Shown: positions 25,548-34,994 of the stretch, piece after piece
How positions within the stretch are numbered: the first letter of the stretch is position 1
How the letters are laid out: each line of letters begins with the position of its first letter
Assembly: GCF_000719975.1 (NCBI RefSeq)
Contig: NZ_JOIJ01000014.1
Coordinates: 1 to 64,000 of the forward strand
Origin: Prauserella rugosa
GTDB lineage: Bacteria > Actinomycetota > Actinomycetes > Mycobacteriales > Pseudonocardiaceae
Direction: 5' to 3'
Length of the DNA stretch: 64,000 bases
Translations under genes and position numbers: made by a program
The notes under the pieces: generated by a model
What the model was told of the DNA's origin: nothing
What the model saw: only the letters and a program-made list of their open reading frames with translations
Databases searched by the model: none

Positions 25548-26363
25548 TTACGTCAGTGAACCGGACTCCGACGACGACCCCGCGCCGCCCTCTGCAGTAC
25601 CGCCCTCTGCCGTGCCGCCGGTGCCCGCCACGTCGGTGCCGCCCGTGGCCGCTGCGTCGAGGTCGGAGCCGGATTCGGACGCCTCACCCGCGGCCGCGCC
25701 CGGGACGCGGTAGCCCGAGCCCACCACCGTTTCGATCACGCCCGGCTCACCGAGCTTCTTGCGCAAGGTCATCACCGTGACCCGCACCGTGGTCGTGAAC
25801 GGATCGGCGTTCTCGTCCCACACCCGCTCGAGCAGGTCCTCGCTGCTGACCACGGCCCCACCGGCCGACAGCAGCACCTCCAGGACGCCGAACTCCTTGC
25901 GGGTCAGGTCGACGGGCTCGCCGCCGCGGTGCACCGTCCTGCGCGACGGGTCCAGCTCGATGTCGCCCGCCGTCAGCACCGGCGGCGCCGCGGGCGTGGC
26001 GCGCCTGCCCAGGGCGCGCACCCGCGCCACCAGTTCGGGGAAGGCGAACGGCTTGGCGACGTAGTCGTCGGCGCCCAGGGAGAGCCCTTCGACCCGTTCG
26101 GACACGGCCGTGCTCGCGGTGAGCATCAGCACGCGCGTCAGCTCGCCCGACTGCACGATCTCCCGGCACAGGTCGTCGCCCGACATACCGGGCAGATCGC
26201 GGTCGAGCAGCACGACGTCGTACCGCGTCACCGACGCCTTCTCGTGTCCGTCGTCGCCGTCGAACGCCACGTCGACGGCCATCCCTTCACGGCGCAGCCC
26301 GCGAGCGATCGCCTCGGCGAGCGGCGCCTCGTCCTCTACTACCAAAACGCGCACGTCGACCAC
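25548..26363 (-). CDS. OmpR/PhoB-type response regulator with low-complexity tail
   Basis: A 271-residue regulator. The receiver has acidic E10/D11/E12 (VVEDEAP), phospho-acceptor D54 (VLLDRDLPGM) and KPF. The winged-helix DNA-binding domain (about 127-222) ends with VVGSGYRVPG. The last ~49 residues are an unusual Gly/Thr/Ala/Ser/Glu tail (for example GTGGTAEGGTAEGG) encoded by short repeats at about 25551-25697. Most family members stop at the wing. The start is GTG 26363, with GTG 26354 (VRVLVVEDE) equally possible. It is co-transcribed with the adjoining kinase. Target genes are unknown. Confidence 0.9.
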   Translation of the reverse strand: MVDVRVLVVEDEAPLAEAIARGLRREGMAVDVAFDGDDGHEKASVTRYDVVLLDRDLPGMSGDDLCREIVQSGELTRVLMLTASTAVSERVEGLSLGADDYVAKPFAFPELVARVRALGRRATPAAPPVLTAGDIELDPSRRTVHRGGEPVDLTRKEFGVLEVLLSAGGAVVSSEDLLERVWDENADPFTTTVRVTVMTLRKKLGEPGVIETVVGSGYRVPGAAAGEASESGSDLDAAATGGTDVAGTGGTAEGGTAEGGAGSSSESGSLT

Positions 26364-26466
26364 GGTGCCATAGATTCCTGAGAGCTTCCTGGGATCGTCG
26401 GTCCGCGCGATCCATTTCGGACGTGCGGGCCGACGTGCCCACGACCGCACCCGGCCCGAGCCCGCA

Positions 26467-26502
26467 GCCCGAACCCACAGTCCGAGCCCGAACCCACAGT
26501 CC
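26467..26502. repeat. 19-bp-period tandem repeat between dxs and the response regulator
   Basis: GCCCGAACCCACAGTCC occurs at 26467-26483 and 26486-26502, with related partial units (CGAGCCCGCAGC) just upstream. It lies in the 150-bp gap between the dxs stop and the regulator start, so it may be in the dxs 3' untranslated region and the regulator promoter. Confidence 0.85.
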
Positions 26503-26513
26503 CGGTCGTCCCG

Positions 26514-28502
26514 TCAGTCCCGCGCGCCGTCGGCGGCGTCGGCCGCATCGGCGGTGTCGGACACGCCGAGCCTGCCCGCGGCCCATTCGGTGACCTTCCT
26601 GGCCACGTCCTGCGCGGTCAACCCCACCCCGGCCAGCACCTCGTCGCGGCTGCCGTGCTCGTGGAAGCGCTGCGGCACCGCCAGATCGCGCAGGGGCACG
26701 TCGCAGTCGGCGTCGCGCAACGCGGCGGCCAGCGCCGAGCCGAACCCGCCGTGCCTGCCGCTGTCCTCCACGGTGACGACGAGCCGGTGCCCGCGAGCCA
26801 TCGCGACGAGCTCCTCCGGCACGGGCACGACCCACCGGGGGTCGACGACCGTGACGTCGATGCCCTGGTCGGAGAGCCGGCGCGCGGCCTCCAGACCCAG
26901 ACCGGCGAACGCCCCGACCGACACCAGGAGCACGTCGGCACCCTGGTCCTGCTGCGGAGCGTGCCCGTTGTCCGTGCTCGCGACGTGCCCGGAGGATCCG
27001 CCCCGGCGCAGCACGTCCACCGTGCCGACCCGGTCGACCGCAGGCACCGACTCGACGACGCCGCCCTTGGAGAAGCGCAGCGCCGTCGGCCCGTCCGACA
27101 CGGCGACGGCCTCGTTCAGCTCCTCGCGCAGCGTCTCGGCGTCGCGCGGCGCGGCGACCCGCATGCCGGGCACGAGCCCCAACAGCGACAGATCCCACAT
27201 GCCGTGGTGGCTGGCGCCGTCCGGGCCGGTGATGCCGGCACGGTCCAGCACGAGCGTCACGGGCAGCCGGTGCAGGGCCACGTCCATCAGCGTCTGGTCG
27301 AAGGCCCGGTTGAGGAACGTCGAGTACACCGCGACCACCGGGTGGCGCCCGTCCATCGCCAGGCCTGCCGCCGACGTCACCGCGTGCTGTTCGGCGATCC
27401 CCACGTCGAACCAGCGGTCCGGATAGGCCTCGGCGAACGTGTGCAGGCCGGTGGACCGCAGCATCGCCGCCGTGATCGCCACGACGTCCTCGCGGTCGGC
27501 GCCGATCCGGGTGAGTTCCTCGCCGAACACCGATGTCCAGCTCGGCCCCTTCGCCGGGGGCAGGCCGGTCTCCGGGTCGATCGGGTCGGTCTGGTGCATC
27601 TGGTCGGCCTCGTGGTTCACGGCGGGCTCGTAGCCGTGCCCCTTCTCCGTGGCGACGTGCACGATGACCGGGCCGCCGAAGCTCTTCGCGCTGTGCAGCG
27701 CCCGTTCCAGGGCGACGAGGTCGTGGCCGTCGACCGGGCCCAGGTACTTCAGGCCCAGGTCCGAGAACATGACCTGCGGGCTGAACGCGTCCTTGATGCC
27801 CGCCTTGGCCGCGTGCAACGCCGTGTAGAGCGGCTTGCCCACCACGGGCGTGTTCTGCAGCAGTTCCCTGCCCTCGTCCAGCAGGCGCTCGTAGCTGGGG
27901 CGCAACCGCAGCGAGGCGAGGTGCTCGGCGAACCCGCCGATGGTCGGCGAGTACGACCGGCCGTTGTCGTTGACGACGATCACGACCGGCAGGTCCGGCT
28001 GGGCCGCGATGTTGTTCAGCGCCTCCCAGCACATGCCGCCGGTGAGGGCACCGTCCCCGACGACCGCGACGGCGTGCCGGTCGGTCTGCCGGGCGAGCCG
28101 GAACGACTTGGCCAGCCCGTCGGCGTACGACAGCGCGGTCGAGGCGTGGCTGTTCTCGATGTGATCGTGCTCGCTCTCGGCGCGGGCCGGGTAGCCGGAG
28201 ATGCCGCCGCGCTGGCGCAGGCCGTCGAACTCCTCCCGGCGGCCGGTCACGATCTTGTGCACGTACGACTGGTGGCCGACGTCGAACAGCAGCGGATCGC
28301 GCGGCGAGTCGAACACGCGGTGCAGCGCCAGCGTCAGCTCGACGACGCCGAGGTTGGGGCCCAGGTGCCCGCCGGCCCTGCGGACCTTGTCGACGAGGAA
28401 CGTCCTGATCTCCTCGGCCAGAGCCACCGTCTGCTCGTGGTCCAGCCCCTTGAGATCCGCCGGTCCGTGCACGGACTCCAGCAACGTCACTCTCCACCTC
28501 AT
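26514..28502 (-). CDS. dxs: 1-deoxy-D-xylulose-5-phosphate synthase
   Basis: A 662-residue thiamine-diphosphate enzyme that joins pyruvate and glyceraldehyde 3-phosphate, the first step of the MEP isoprenoid pathway. Seen: [16 protein letters not shown] block (70-82), the TPP/metal motif [16 protein letters not shown] (about 149-164), the transketolase pyrimidine domain with [15 protein letters not shown], and the C-terminal [11 protein letters not shown] block. The C-terminus ends in a short [14 protein letters not shown] tail of repeated units. ATG 28502 or GTG 28493 may be the start; the sequence GAGGTGGAGA lies between them. A 14-bp palindrome lies 18 bp upstream. Matches Rv2682c. Confidence 0.95.
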   Translation of the reverse strand: MRWRVTLLESVHGPADLKGLDHEQTVALAEEIRTFLVDKVRRAGGHLGPNLGVVELTLALHRVFDSPRDPLLFDVGHQSYVHKIVTGRREEFDGLRQRGGISGYPARAESEHDHIENSHASTALSYADGLAKSFRLARQTDRHAVAVVGDGALTGGMCWEALNNIAAQPDLPVVIVVNDNGRSYSPTIGGFAEHLASLRLRPSYERLLDEGRELLQNTPVVGKPLYTALHAAKAGIKDAFSPQVMFSDLGLKYLGPVDGHDLVALERALHSAKSFGGPVIVHVATEKGHGYEPAVNHEADQMHQTDPIDPETGLPPAKGPSWTSVFGEELTRIGADREDVVAITAAMLRSTGLHTFAEAYPDRWFDVGIAEQHAVTSAAGLAMDGRHPVVAVYSTFLNRAFDQTLMDVALHRLPVTLVLDRAGITGPDGASHHGMWDLSLLGLVPGMRVAAPRDAETLREELNEAVAVSDGPTALRFSKGGVVESVPAVDRVGTVDVLRRGGSSGHVASTDNGHAPQQDQGADVLLVSVGAFAGLGLEAARRLSDQGIDVTVVDPRWVVPVPEELVAMARGHRLVVTVEDSGRHGGFGSALAAALRDADCDVPLRDLAVPQRFHEHGSRDEVLAGVGLTAQDVARKVTEWAAGRLGVSDTADAADAADGARD

Positions 28503-28520
28503 TCGCCGTCGGGTCAGTAC

Positions 28521-28534
28521 TAGGTCGCGACCTA
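28521..28534. promoter_or_regulatory. Perfect 14-bp palindrome upstream of dxs
   Basis: TAGGTCGCGACCTA is fully self-complementary and lies 18 bp before the dxs ATG, next to a -10-like TAGTAC on the coding strand. It is placed as an operator would be. No regulator is identified. Confidence 0.5.
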
Positions 28535-28584
28535 ACCGCTCAGTCTAAAGAGGGACACCCGCGAGCCGGTGAGCGCGACCCGGC

Positions 28585-29364
28585 TCAGCCCCGCCCCCAG
28601 AGTGCCACCATCGCGTCCCGCACCTCGCCCAGCAGGTCCCGCATGGCGTCCTCGGCGTCCCGTTCGCGCCCCGCCGCGACCGCCGCCGCGACGCCTTCGT
28701 GCGCCTCGAGCGCCTCGGGCACGGGGTGGTGCGGCATCAGGCCCAGCTGGGTCCGGCCCCGCAGCACGACCGCGACGACGTCGGCGAGGGCGGTGAACAT
28801 CTCGTTCCCGCTCGCCTCCAGCAGCAACGTGTGGAACGCGATGTCGACGTCGAGGAACTCCTCGAGCAGTCCCGCCTCGCCGAGCCTGCGCATCTCGCCA
28901 CCCAGTTCGACGATCCGCGCGCGCTGCTGGTCCGCGGCGTTGCGAGCGGCGGCGCCCGCGGCAAGGGGTTCCACGGCGATGCGCAGCTCGGTCAGCGAGC
29001 GCAGCTGGGCGTCGCGTCCGCTGCCTGCCAGCCGCCACCAGATCACCCTGGGGTCGAAGACGTTCCACGCCGTCACCTCGCGCACGGTGATGCCGATCCG
29101 GCGACGGGACGACACGAGCCCCATGGATTCGAGGATGCGCATGGTCTCCCTGGCGACGGTCCTGGACACGCCGAAGCGGCCCTGGATGCCCTCCAGCGTC
29201 AGGGTGTCACCTGCCGCGAGCTCGCCGGCGGTGATCTCCCGGCCGATGGCGTCCAGCACGGTGCCGTGCCTGCTCTCGATCCCCTCCCTGCGCACGCTCG
29301 CCAGGCTAGCGGGCGGCCGCCTCGACGGGGCGCGATGACGGGCGGGTTCCATCGACGTCACCAA
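28585..29364 (-). CDS. gntR: GntR/FadR-family regulator of the gluconate genes
   Basis: A regulator of up to 259 residues. The winged helix (about 33-100) has GRFGVSRTVARETMRILESMGLV, and the all-helical FCD effector domain follows (about 118-250), with its metal-type residues in DVDIAFHTLLLEASGN. FadR-subfamily regulators bind organic acids and release DNA. Divergent gluconate kinase and permease genes make gluconate or its phosphate the probable effector. TTG 29364 has a suitable AAGG; GTG 29361 and ATG 29352 are alternatives. Its promoter region overlaps the operator candidates described beside it. Confidence 0.88.
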   Translation of the reverse strand: MVTSMEPARHRAPSRRPPASLASVRREGIESRHGTVLDAIGREITAGELAAGDTLTLEGIQGRFGVSRTVARETMRILESMGLVSSRRRIGITVREVTAWNVFDPRVIWWRLAGSGRDAQLRSLTELRIAVEPLAAGAAARNAADQQRARIVELGGEMRRLGEAGLLEEFLDVDIAFHTLLLEASGNEMFTALADVVAVVLRGRTQLGLMPHHPVPEALEAHEGVAAAVAAGRERDAEDAMRDLLGEVRDAMVALWGRG

Positions 29365-29400
29365 TGGTGTTACCTTTCCCCGATCAAAGGTAGTATCTTT
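29365..29400. promoter_or_regulatory. FadR-type operator candidates between gntR and gntK
   Basis: TGGTGTTACC (29365-29374) fits the FadR-subfamily pattern GGTnnnACC and touches the gntR start. TACCTTT (29371-29377) and AAAGGTA (29386-29392) form an inverted repeat, and AAGGTAGTATCTT (29387-29399) resembles a second site. This cluster could let GntR repress itself and the kinase-permease operon. Confidence 0.6.
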
Positions 29401-29411
29401 CCGTTCGCCCT

Positions 29412-29429
29412 GCTCGTGACGTCACGAGC
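29412..29429. promoter_or_regulatory. Perfect 18-bp palindrome in the gntK leader
   Basis: GCTCGTGACGTCACGAGC is fully self-complementary and ends 27 bp before the gntK start. It differs from the FadR-type sites next to it, so a second regulator (for example a catabolite or TetR-type protein) may bind here, or it may form an RNA hairpin in the leader. Confidence 0.6.
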
Positions 29430-29456
29430 GGCGGACACGTTCACCGAGGAGCGGCC

Positions 29457-30014
29457 ATGCCTGCCACATGTCTGGTGGTGATGGGAGTGTCCGGCGCGGG
29501 CAAGAGCACCATCGCCGCCCGCCTCGCCGGCGAGCTCGGCTGGCCCATGGCCGAGGCCGACGAGTTCCATCCCGAGGCCAACATCGCCAAGATGTCGGCG
29601 GGCACGCCGCTGACCGACGCCGACCGCATGCCGTGGCTGCACACCATCCGCGCGTGGATCGACGAGCACGCGAGCAACGGCACGAGCGTCGTGGTGACCT
29701 GCTCGGCGCTCAAACGCACGTATCGCGACGTCCTCCGGCAGGCCACCGCGGACGTGCGCTTCGTCCACCTCAGCGGGACACCGGACACGGTCGGCGGCAG
29801 GCTGTCCGGCCGCTCCGGGCATTTCATGCCGCCCGCGTTGCTGGAGTCCCAGTTCGCCGACCTCGAGCCCCTGGCAGCCGACGAGGAGGGGCGCGACGCC
29901 GTCGCCGTCGACGTGACGGCCACGCCGGAGCAGATCACCGCGGAAGCGCTCGACCGGCTCGGGCTCCGGCCCGGATCCGCGGGCACGGCGCACGACACGG
30001 CCGACCTCGGCTGA
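29457..30014 (+). CDS. gntK: Gluconokinase
   Basis: A 185-residue GntK-type kinase that phosphorylates gluconate to 6-phosphogluconate, feeding the pentose phosphate or Entner-Doudoroff pathway. The P-loop is GVSGAGKST (10-18). The conserved EADEFHPEANIAKMSAGTPL block (33-52), DRMPWL and CSALKRTYRD (82-91) are present. ATG 29457 has GAGGAG 5 bases upstream. The permease follows after 37 bp. The C-terminal tail from about 165 is variable. Confidence 0.93.
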   Translation: MPATCLVVMGVSGAGKSTIAARLAGELGWPMAEADEFHPEANIAKMSAGTPLTDADRMPWLHTIRAWIDEHASNGTSVVVTCSALKRTYRDVLRQATADVRFVHLSGTPDTVGGRLSGRSGHFMPPALLESQFADLEPLAADEEGRDAVAVDVTATPEQITAEALDRLGLRPGSAGTAHDTADLG

Positions 30015-30051
30015 ACACGGCAACAACGACGCTGTCGGAAACGGAGCCGGT

Positions 30052-31440
30052 ATGAACACCGACGAGTGGACACAAACGCTCGGTGCGGGACCACTGCTGG
30101 GCATCGCCGCGGCCGCCGTCGCCGTACTGCTGGTGCTGATCATCGGACTGCGCGTGCACGCCTTCCTGGCGCTCGTGTCGGTCAGCATCGCGACGGCCTT
30201 CGCCGCCGGCATCCCCGCCGGTTCGGTGATGGACACGCTGACCGACGGATTCGGCTCCACGCTCGCCGACGTCGCCCTCCTGGTGGGCCTCGGTGCCATG
30301 CTCGGGCGGCTGCTCGAGATCAGCGGCGGCGCACGCTCGCTCACCGACGCGCTGATCCGCCGCTTCGGCGAGAAGCGGGCCCCGCTGGCACTCGGCCTCG
30401 CCTCGCTGATCTTCGGTTTCCCGATCTTCTTCGACGCCGGGCTCGTCGTCATGCTGCCGATCGTGTTCTCCGTCGCGCGGCGCCTCGGCGGCGGCGTGCT
30501 GCGGTACGGACTTCCCGCGGCGGGCGCGTTCTCGGTGATGCACATCTACGTGCCCCCACATCCCGGGCCGGTCGCCGCCAGCGGCCTGCTCGGGGCGGAC
30601 GTCGGGCTGGTGCTGCTGTTCGGCCTTCTCATCGCCGTGCCGACCTGGTACCTGACCAGCTACCTCTACGGCGTCATGATCGGCAAGCGCATCGCCCTTC
30701 CGGTGCCCGAGATCCTGCGCGGCGGGTCGGACACGGACGAGTCGGAGGAGAATCCGCCCCCGGCCTCGACCGTCATCGGCCTCTTGCTGATCCCCCTGGT
30801 GATGATCTTCGCCAACACCGGGCTCAGCACCGCCGGCGAGGCGGGCTGGATCGACGGCGACGCGGGCTGGGTGCAGGTCGCGCTCGCGCTCGGCTCGACC
30901 CCGGTGGCTCTGCTGGTGACCGTGTTCGTGGCCGGCTACGTGCTGGGCCCCCGCAGGGGCAGGCGGCAGAGCGTCGTCGAACGGCTGCTGGACTCCTCGC
31001 TCGGCCCGGTCTGCGCGATCATCCTCATCACCGGCGCGGGCGGCATGTTCGGCGCGGTGCTGCGCGCCAGCGGCATCGGCGACGCCCTGGCCGATGCCCT
31101 GTCCGACGTGGGCCTGCCGGTGTTCGTCGCCGCCTACGTGATCGCGACCGTGCTGCGCATCGCGCAGGGCTCGGCGACGGTCGCGCTGACCACGGCGGCG
31201 GGTCTGGTGCAGCCGCTCGTGATGGCGGGGGCGTTCTCCAACGTGGAAGTCGTCGCGATCGTGCTGGCACTGGCGGCCGGTTCGGTGACGGCCAGCCACG
31301 TCAACGACTCGGGCTTCTGGCTCGTCGGCCGGTTCTTCGAGATGGACACCAAGACGACGTTGAAGACGTGGACGGTCATGGAGACCACGATCGGCCTCGT
31401 CGGGTTCGGCTTCGCCTCGATCCTCTACCTGCTCGGCTAG
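30052..31440 (+). CDS. gntP: Gluconate:H+ symporter GntP
   Basis: A 462-residue member of the GntP/GntT/DsdX family with about 12 membrane segments. Family motifs include GFPIFFDAGLVVMLPIVF (residues 122-139), HIYVPPHPGPVAA and the C-terminal QGSATVALTTAAG and HVNDSGFW. It imports gluconate or a related sugar acid with protons. ATG 30052 follows gntK by 37 bp in the same operon. A hairpin (31461-31505) follows the stop. Confidence 0.92.
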   Translation: MNTDEWTQTLGAGPLLGIAAAAVAVLLVLIIGLRVHAFLALVSVSIATAFAAGIPAGSVMDTLTDGFGSTLADVALLVGLGAMLGRLLEISGGARSLTDALIRRFGEKRAPLALGLASLIFGFPIFFDAGLVVMLPIVFSVARRLGGGVLRYGLPAAGAFSVMHIYVPPHPGPVAASGLLGADVGLVLLFGLLIAVPTWYLTSYLYGVMIGKRIALPVPEILRGGSDTDESEENPPPASTVIGLLLIPLVMIFANTGLSTAGEAGWIDGDAGWVQVALALGSTPVALLVTVFVAGYVLGPRRGRRQSVVERLLDSSLGPVCAIILITGAGGMFGAVLRASGIGDALADALSDVGLPVFVAAYVIATVLRIAQGSATVALTTAAGLVQPLVMAGAFSNVEVVAIVLALAAGSVTASHVNDSGFWLVGRFFEMDTKTTLKTWTVMETTIGLVGFGFASILYLLG

Positions 31441-31460
31441 CCGCGCCGGGGCGATCCGGC

Positions 31461-31505
31461 CCCTGGCCGGGGTTGCCGCATTCGACGTGGCGGTCCCGGC
31501 CAGGG
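31461..31505. terminator. Hairpin between convergent gntP and RNA methyltransferase genes
   Basis: An 11-bp perfect stem (CCCTGGCCGGG / CCCGGCCAGGG), extendable by GGC/GCC with one bulged C, encloses a 23-base loop. It lies 20 bases after the gntP stop and 44 bases before the end of the convergent gene, so it may serve both strands. Confidence 0.65.
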
Positions 31506-31549
31506 CCGCCTGCGGCACCGGAGGAACACGCGGGCACGCGAGCGCCGAC

Positions 31550-32761
31550 TCAGCGCTCCAGCAGGGCGATGCACTCCACGTGCTGGGTCATGGGGAACGC
31601 GTCGAACGCCCGCAGCGCACGCAGCCGGTACCCGTGACCGTCGAACGTGGCCACGTCGCGAGCCAGGGCCGCCGGATCGCACGCGACGTACACCACCCGC
31701 TCCGGGCCCGCGGCCGCGATCGCCCCGACCACGGCCGCACCCGCCCCCTTCCGCGGCGGGTCGAGCACGACGACGTCCGCCCGCGGCTCCACAGTGGACA
31801 CGATCCGTTCCACCCGGCCGACCCGCCACCGCAGCTGCGGCAGATCGGCCAGAGTGGACTGTCCGTCCCGGACGGCCCTGCGGCCCGACTCGATCGCCAG
31901 CACCTGGCCGTCCGCACCGACCTGCTCGGCCAGTACCGAGGCGAACAGCCCGGCACCCGCGTACAGATCCCACACGCGGCCGCCGGACGGCGCGGCCGCC
32001 CACTCGGCCACGACCGCGGCGAACGTCTCCGCGGCCGCGGGATGCACCTGCCAGAAGCCGTGTGCCGCGACCCGCCACGTGCGACCTGCGGCACGTTCGA
32101 CGGCCACCCCGCCCTGCAACTGCCGGGGACGGCCGCCCGGCCGGATCTCGGCCACGTGCACCGTCGACCGAGCGTCCTGGGTCACCTCGAACTCGGTGCC
32201 GGGACGTGCGCGTCTGTCCAGTCCGGCCGCCGCCGCGCCCTCCAGCGTGATGGGGCAGTCCTCGAGCGCGATCACGTCGTGGCTGCGGAGTGCGCGCAGG
32301 CCCGGCCTGCCGTCGCCGCCGGTCACGAACCGAGCGCGGCTGCGCCACCGAAGCGGCGAGTCGGCGAGCGGTTCGACCTCGACCGGCCACGACAGGCCGG
32401 CGAGACGTTCGAGCTGCTCGGCCACCACGTGGGCCTTCAACCGGCGCTGCGCCTCCGGCGAGGCGTGCTGCCAGTCGCAGCCGCCGCAGAGTCCCGGCCC
32501 GGCCACCGGGCACGGGGGCTGCACGCGGTCCGGCGACGCCTCCAGGACCTCGACGGCGTCCGCACGGCAGAACGACTTGCCCGTGTCCTCGGTGACGCGT
32601 GCCCGCACACGCTCGCCGGGCAGGGCGTGCCGGACGAACACCACGCGGCCCTCGGCGCGCGCCACACAGTGGCCACCGTGCGCGACGGCCCCGACCTCGA
32701 GGTCGAGTTCCCGGCCCGTCCAGTCCCCCACGTCGCTGCGGCTCACCGGTTCACCCGTCAC
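31550..32761 (-). CDS. TrmA/RlmCD-type RNA 5-methyluridine methyltransferase
   Basis: A 403-residue SAM-dependent RNA methyltransferase. It has a TRAM RNA-binding domain (about 14-72), four cysteines suited to a [4Fe-4S] cluster (C84, C92, C95, C169), the SAM motif VWDLYAGAGLFA, the LDPPRKG motif, the catalytic cysteine C361 in YVACDPAALARD and a terminal HVEC with the general base. It likely makes m5U in rRNA or tRNA; the site cannot be told from sequence. GTG 32761 overlaps the end of the permease gene by 11 bases, so they are co-transcribed. It matches Rv2689c. Confidence 0.9.
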   Translation of the reverse strand: MTGEPVSRSDVGDWTGRELDLEVGAVAHGGHCVARAEGRVVFVRHALPGERVRARVTEDTGKSFCRADAVEVLEASPDRVQPPCPVAGPGLCGGCDWQHASPEAQRRLKAHVVAEQLERLAGLSWPVEVEPLADSPLRWRSRARFVTGGDGRPGLRALRSHDVIALEDCPITLEGAAAAGLDRRARPGTEFEVTQDARSTVHVAEIRPGGRPRQLQGGVAVERAAGRTWRVAAHGFWQVHPAAAETFAAVVAEWAAAPSGGRVWDLYAGAGLFASVLAEQVGADGQVLAIESGRRAVRDGQSTLADLPQLRWRVGRVERIVSTVEPRADVVVLDPPRKGAGAAVVGAIAAAGPERVVYVACDPAALARDVATFDGHGYRLRALRAFDAFPMTQHVECIALLER

Positions 32762-34808
32762 CCTTCGGCCGGCCCGCGCCGGCTTCCCGACCGTCCTGAC
32801 CGGACGGCCTGCTGTCGGTCAGTCCCCGCCGCACGTCGCCGGCGACCGGGCGCGGCGCGTCCGGATCGGTGCGGTGGGCCCGCTTCGAGGACTCCAGCTG
32901 CCACGGCACGCTGGTGACCATCACCCGCGACTGGAACAGCAGCCGGGTCTTCAGGCGCAGCGCGCTCTGGTTGTGCAGCACCTGCTCCCACCAACGCCCG
33001 ACCACGTACTCGGGGATGAAGATCGTCACGACGTTGCGCGGGTTGTCGCCGCGCACCCGCTTGACGTAGTCGAGCACCGGCTTCGTGATCTCCCGGTACG
33101 GCGACTCGACCACCTTCAGCGGCACGGAGAACTTGCGCCGGTTCCACTCGTCGGTGAGCCTGCGGGTCTCGGTGTCGTCCACGTTGACCGTCACCGCTTC
33201 CAGGACGTCCGGCTTCGTCGCCTTCGCGTACGCCAGGGCGCGCAGGGTGGGCCGGTGCAGTTGGGACACGAGGACGATGGCGTGGTTGCGCGCGGGCAAC
33301 GTCACCTCTTCGCCCTCGACCTCCTTGATCTCCTCGGCCACGTGGTCGTAGTGCCTGCGGATGCCCCGCATGAGCGCGTAGATCGCCGCCATCGCCACGA
33401 TCGAGATCCACGCCCCCGCGAGGAACTTGGTGACCAGGACGATGACGAGCACGCACGCCGTCATGACCAGACCGAAGCCGTTGATCGTCTGCGCGCGCCG
33501 CATCTGCCTGCGCGCGTTCGGGTCGGTCTCCACCGCGAGCCTGCGGTTCCAGTGCCGGATCATCGCGCTCTGACTCAGCACGAACGAGACGAACACCCCG
33601 ACGATGTACAGCTGGATCAGCTGGGTCACCTCGGCCTCGAACGCGATCACCAGCAGCACGGCGAGTCCGGCGAGGAACAGGATGCCGTTGCTGAACGCCA
33701 GCCGGTCGCCGCGGGTGTGCAGCTGCCGCGGCAGGAACCGGTCCTGGGCGAGGATCGAGGCCAGCACGGGGAAACCGTTGAAGGCCGTGTTGGCCGCCAG
33801 GACGAGGATCAGACCCGTGAAGAAGATGACGTACCAGACCGCGGGCGGGAAGCCGCCGAACACGGCACCGGCGAGCTGGGCCACGAGCGTTTTCTGTTCG
33901 TATCCCTCGGGCGCGCCGATGAGCTGGTGCGCCGGATCCTCGGCCATGATCGCGCCGGTGACGTTCGCCAGGAACAGCAGCCCGAGGAACATGGTGACCG
34001 CGAGCACGCCCATCAGCAGCAGGGTCGTGGCGGCGTTCTTGCCCTTCGGCTTGCGGAACGCGGGCACACCGTTGGCGATGGACTCGACCCCGGTCAGTGC
34101 GGCACTGCCGGAGGAGAAGGCGCGCAGCACGAGGAACACGAACGCCAGTCCCGCGAGGTGGTGTTCCTCGGCGACCAGCTCGAAGTCGGCGCTCTCGGCG
34201 CGCACCTCGTCGCCGAGGAACACCGTGCGCACGAAACCCCACACGATCATGCCGAGGATGCCGACGACGAACGCATAGGTCGGGATCGCGAACGCGGTCC
34301 CCGACTCCCGGACCCCGCGCAGGTTCATCGCGGCCAGCAGCACGATCGCCACCACCGCGAACATCACCTTGTGCTCGGCCACGAACGGCACGGCCGAACC
34401 GATGTTCGCCGCCGCGGCGGAGATCGACACGGCCACGGTGAGCACGTAGTCGACCAGCAGGGCGCAGGCCACCCCCAGGCCCCAGTTCGGGCCGTGGTTG
34501 ACGGTCGCGACCTCGTAGTCACCGCCGCCGGAGGTGTAGGCCCGCACGTTCTGCCGGTACGAGGCGACGACGGCGGCCATCACCAGGGCGACGACGACAC
34601 CGATCCACGGGCTGTAGACGTAGGCCGAGGCGCCCGCGATCGACAGGACGAGGAGGATCTCCTCGGGCGCGTAGGCCACGCTCGACATCGGGTCCGAAGC
34701 GAACACCGGCAGCGCGATGCGCTTCGGCAACCGGGTGTGCGCCAGCCGGTCGCTCCGGAACGGACGACCCAGCAGCAACCGTTTCGTCGCGGTGGCGAAC
34801 TTGGACAC
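32751..34808 (-). CDS. APC-superfamily permease with cytoplasmic C-terminal domain
   Basis: A 685-residue permease with about 12 membrane segments and a long cytoplasmic C-terminal domain (from about 490). The N-terminal KRIALPVFASDPMSSVAYAP motif (29-48) and the later VESIANGVPAFRKPKG are typical of the APC subgroup next to trk/ceo genes. The C-terminal domain (NHAIVLVSQLHRPTLRAL and on) resembles a USP/KUP-like regulatory domain. The position beside ceoB/ceoC suggests potassium or amino-acid transport. GTG 34808 (VSKFATATKR) is the start; the upstream extension of the frame is spurious. It matches Rv2690c. Confidence 0.88.
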   Translation of the reverse strand: MSKFATATKRLLLGRPFRSDRLAHTRLPKRIALPVFASDPMSSVAYAPEEILLVLSIAGASAYVYSPWIGVVVALVMAAVVASYRQNVRAYTSGGGDYEVATVNHGPNWGLGVACALLVDYVLTVAVSISAAAANIGSAVPFVAEHKVMFAVVAIVLLAAMNLRGVRESGTAFAIPTYAFVVGILGMIVWGFVRTVFLGDEVRAESADFELVAEEHHLAGLAFVFLVLRAFSSGSAALTGVESIANGVPAFRKPKGKNAATTLLLMGVLAVTMFLGLLFLANVTGAIMAEDPAHQLIGAPEGYEQKTLVAQLAGAVFGGFPPAVWYVIFFTGLILVLAANTAFNGFPVLASILAQDRFLPRQLHTRGDRLAFSNGILFLAGLAVLLVIAFEAEVTQLIQLYIVGVFVSFVLSQSAMIRHWNRRLAVETDPNARRQMRRAQTINGFGLVMTACVLVIVLVTKFLAGAWISIVAMAAIYALMRGIRRHYDHVAEEIKEVEGEEVTLPARNHAIVLVSQLHRPTLRALAYAKATKPDVLEAVTVNVDDTETRRLTDEWNRRKFSVPLKVVESPYREITKPVLDYVKRVRGDNPRNVVTIFIPEYVVGRWWEQVLHNQSALRLKTRLLFQSRVMVTSVPWQLESSKRAHRTDPDAPRPVAGDVRRGLTDSRPSGQDGREAGAGRPKGDG

Positions 34809-34994
34809 CCGTGCAGGGTAATCACGGCCGGTGCGCGCTCCGCGCCCGCGGCCGCCGCACGTGCCCCGCACCACGGAGCCGCTCGCCACGCTCGGACCCG
34901 GTGGGGCCGCACTCGGCGGCCGACCGCGCCGACCTCCCGCGACACGGTAGGTTCTGCGCAGTCGCCGGTAACGCACAAGGAGGCATCAGGCACC

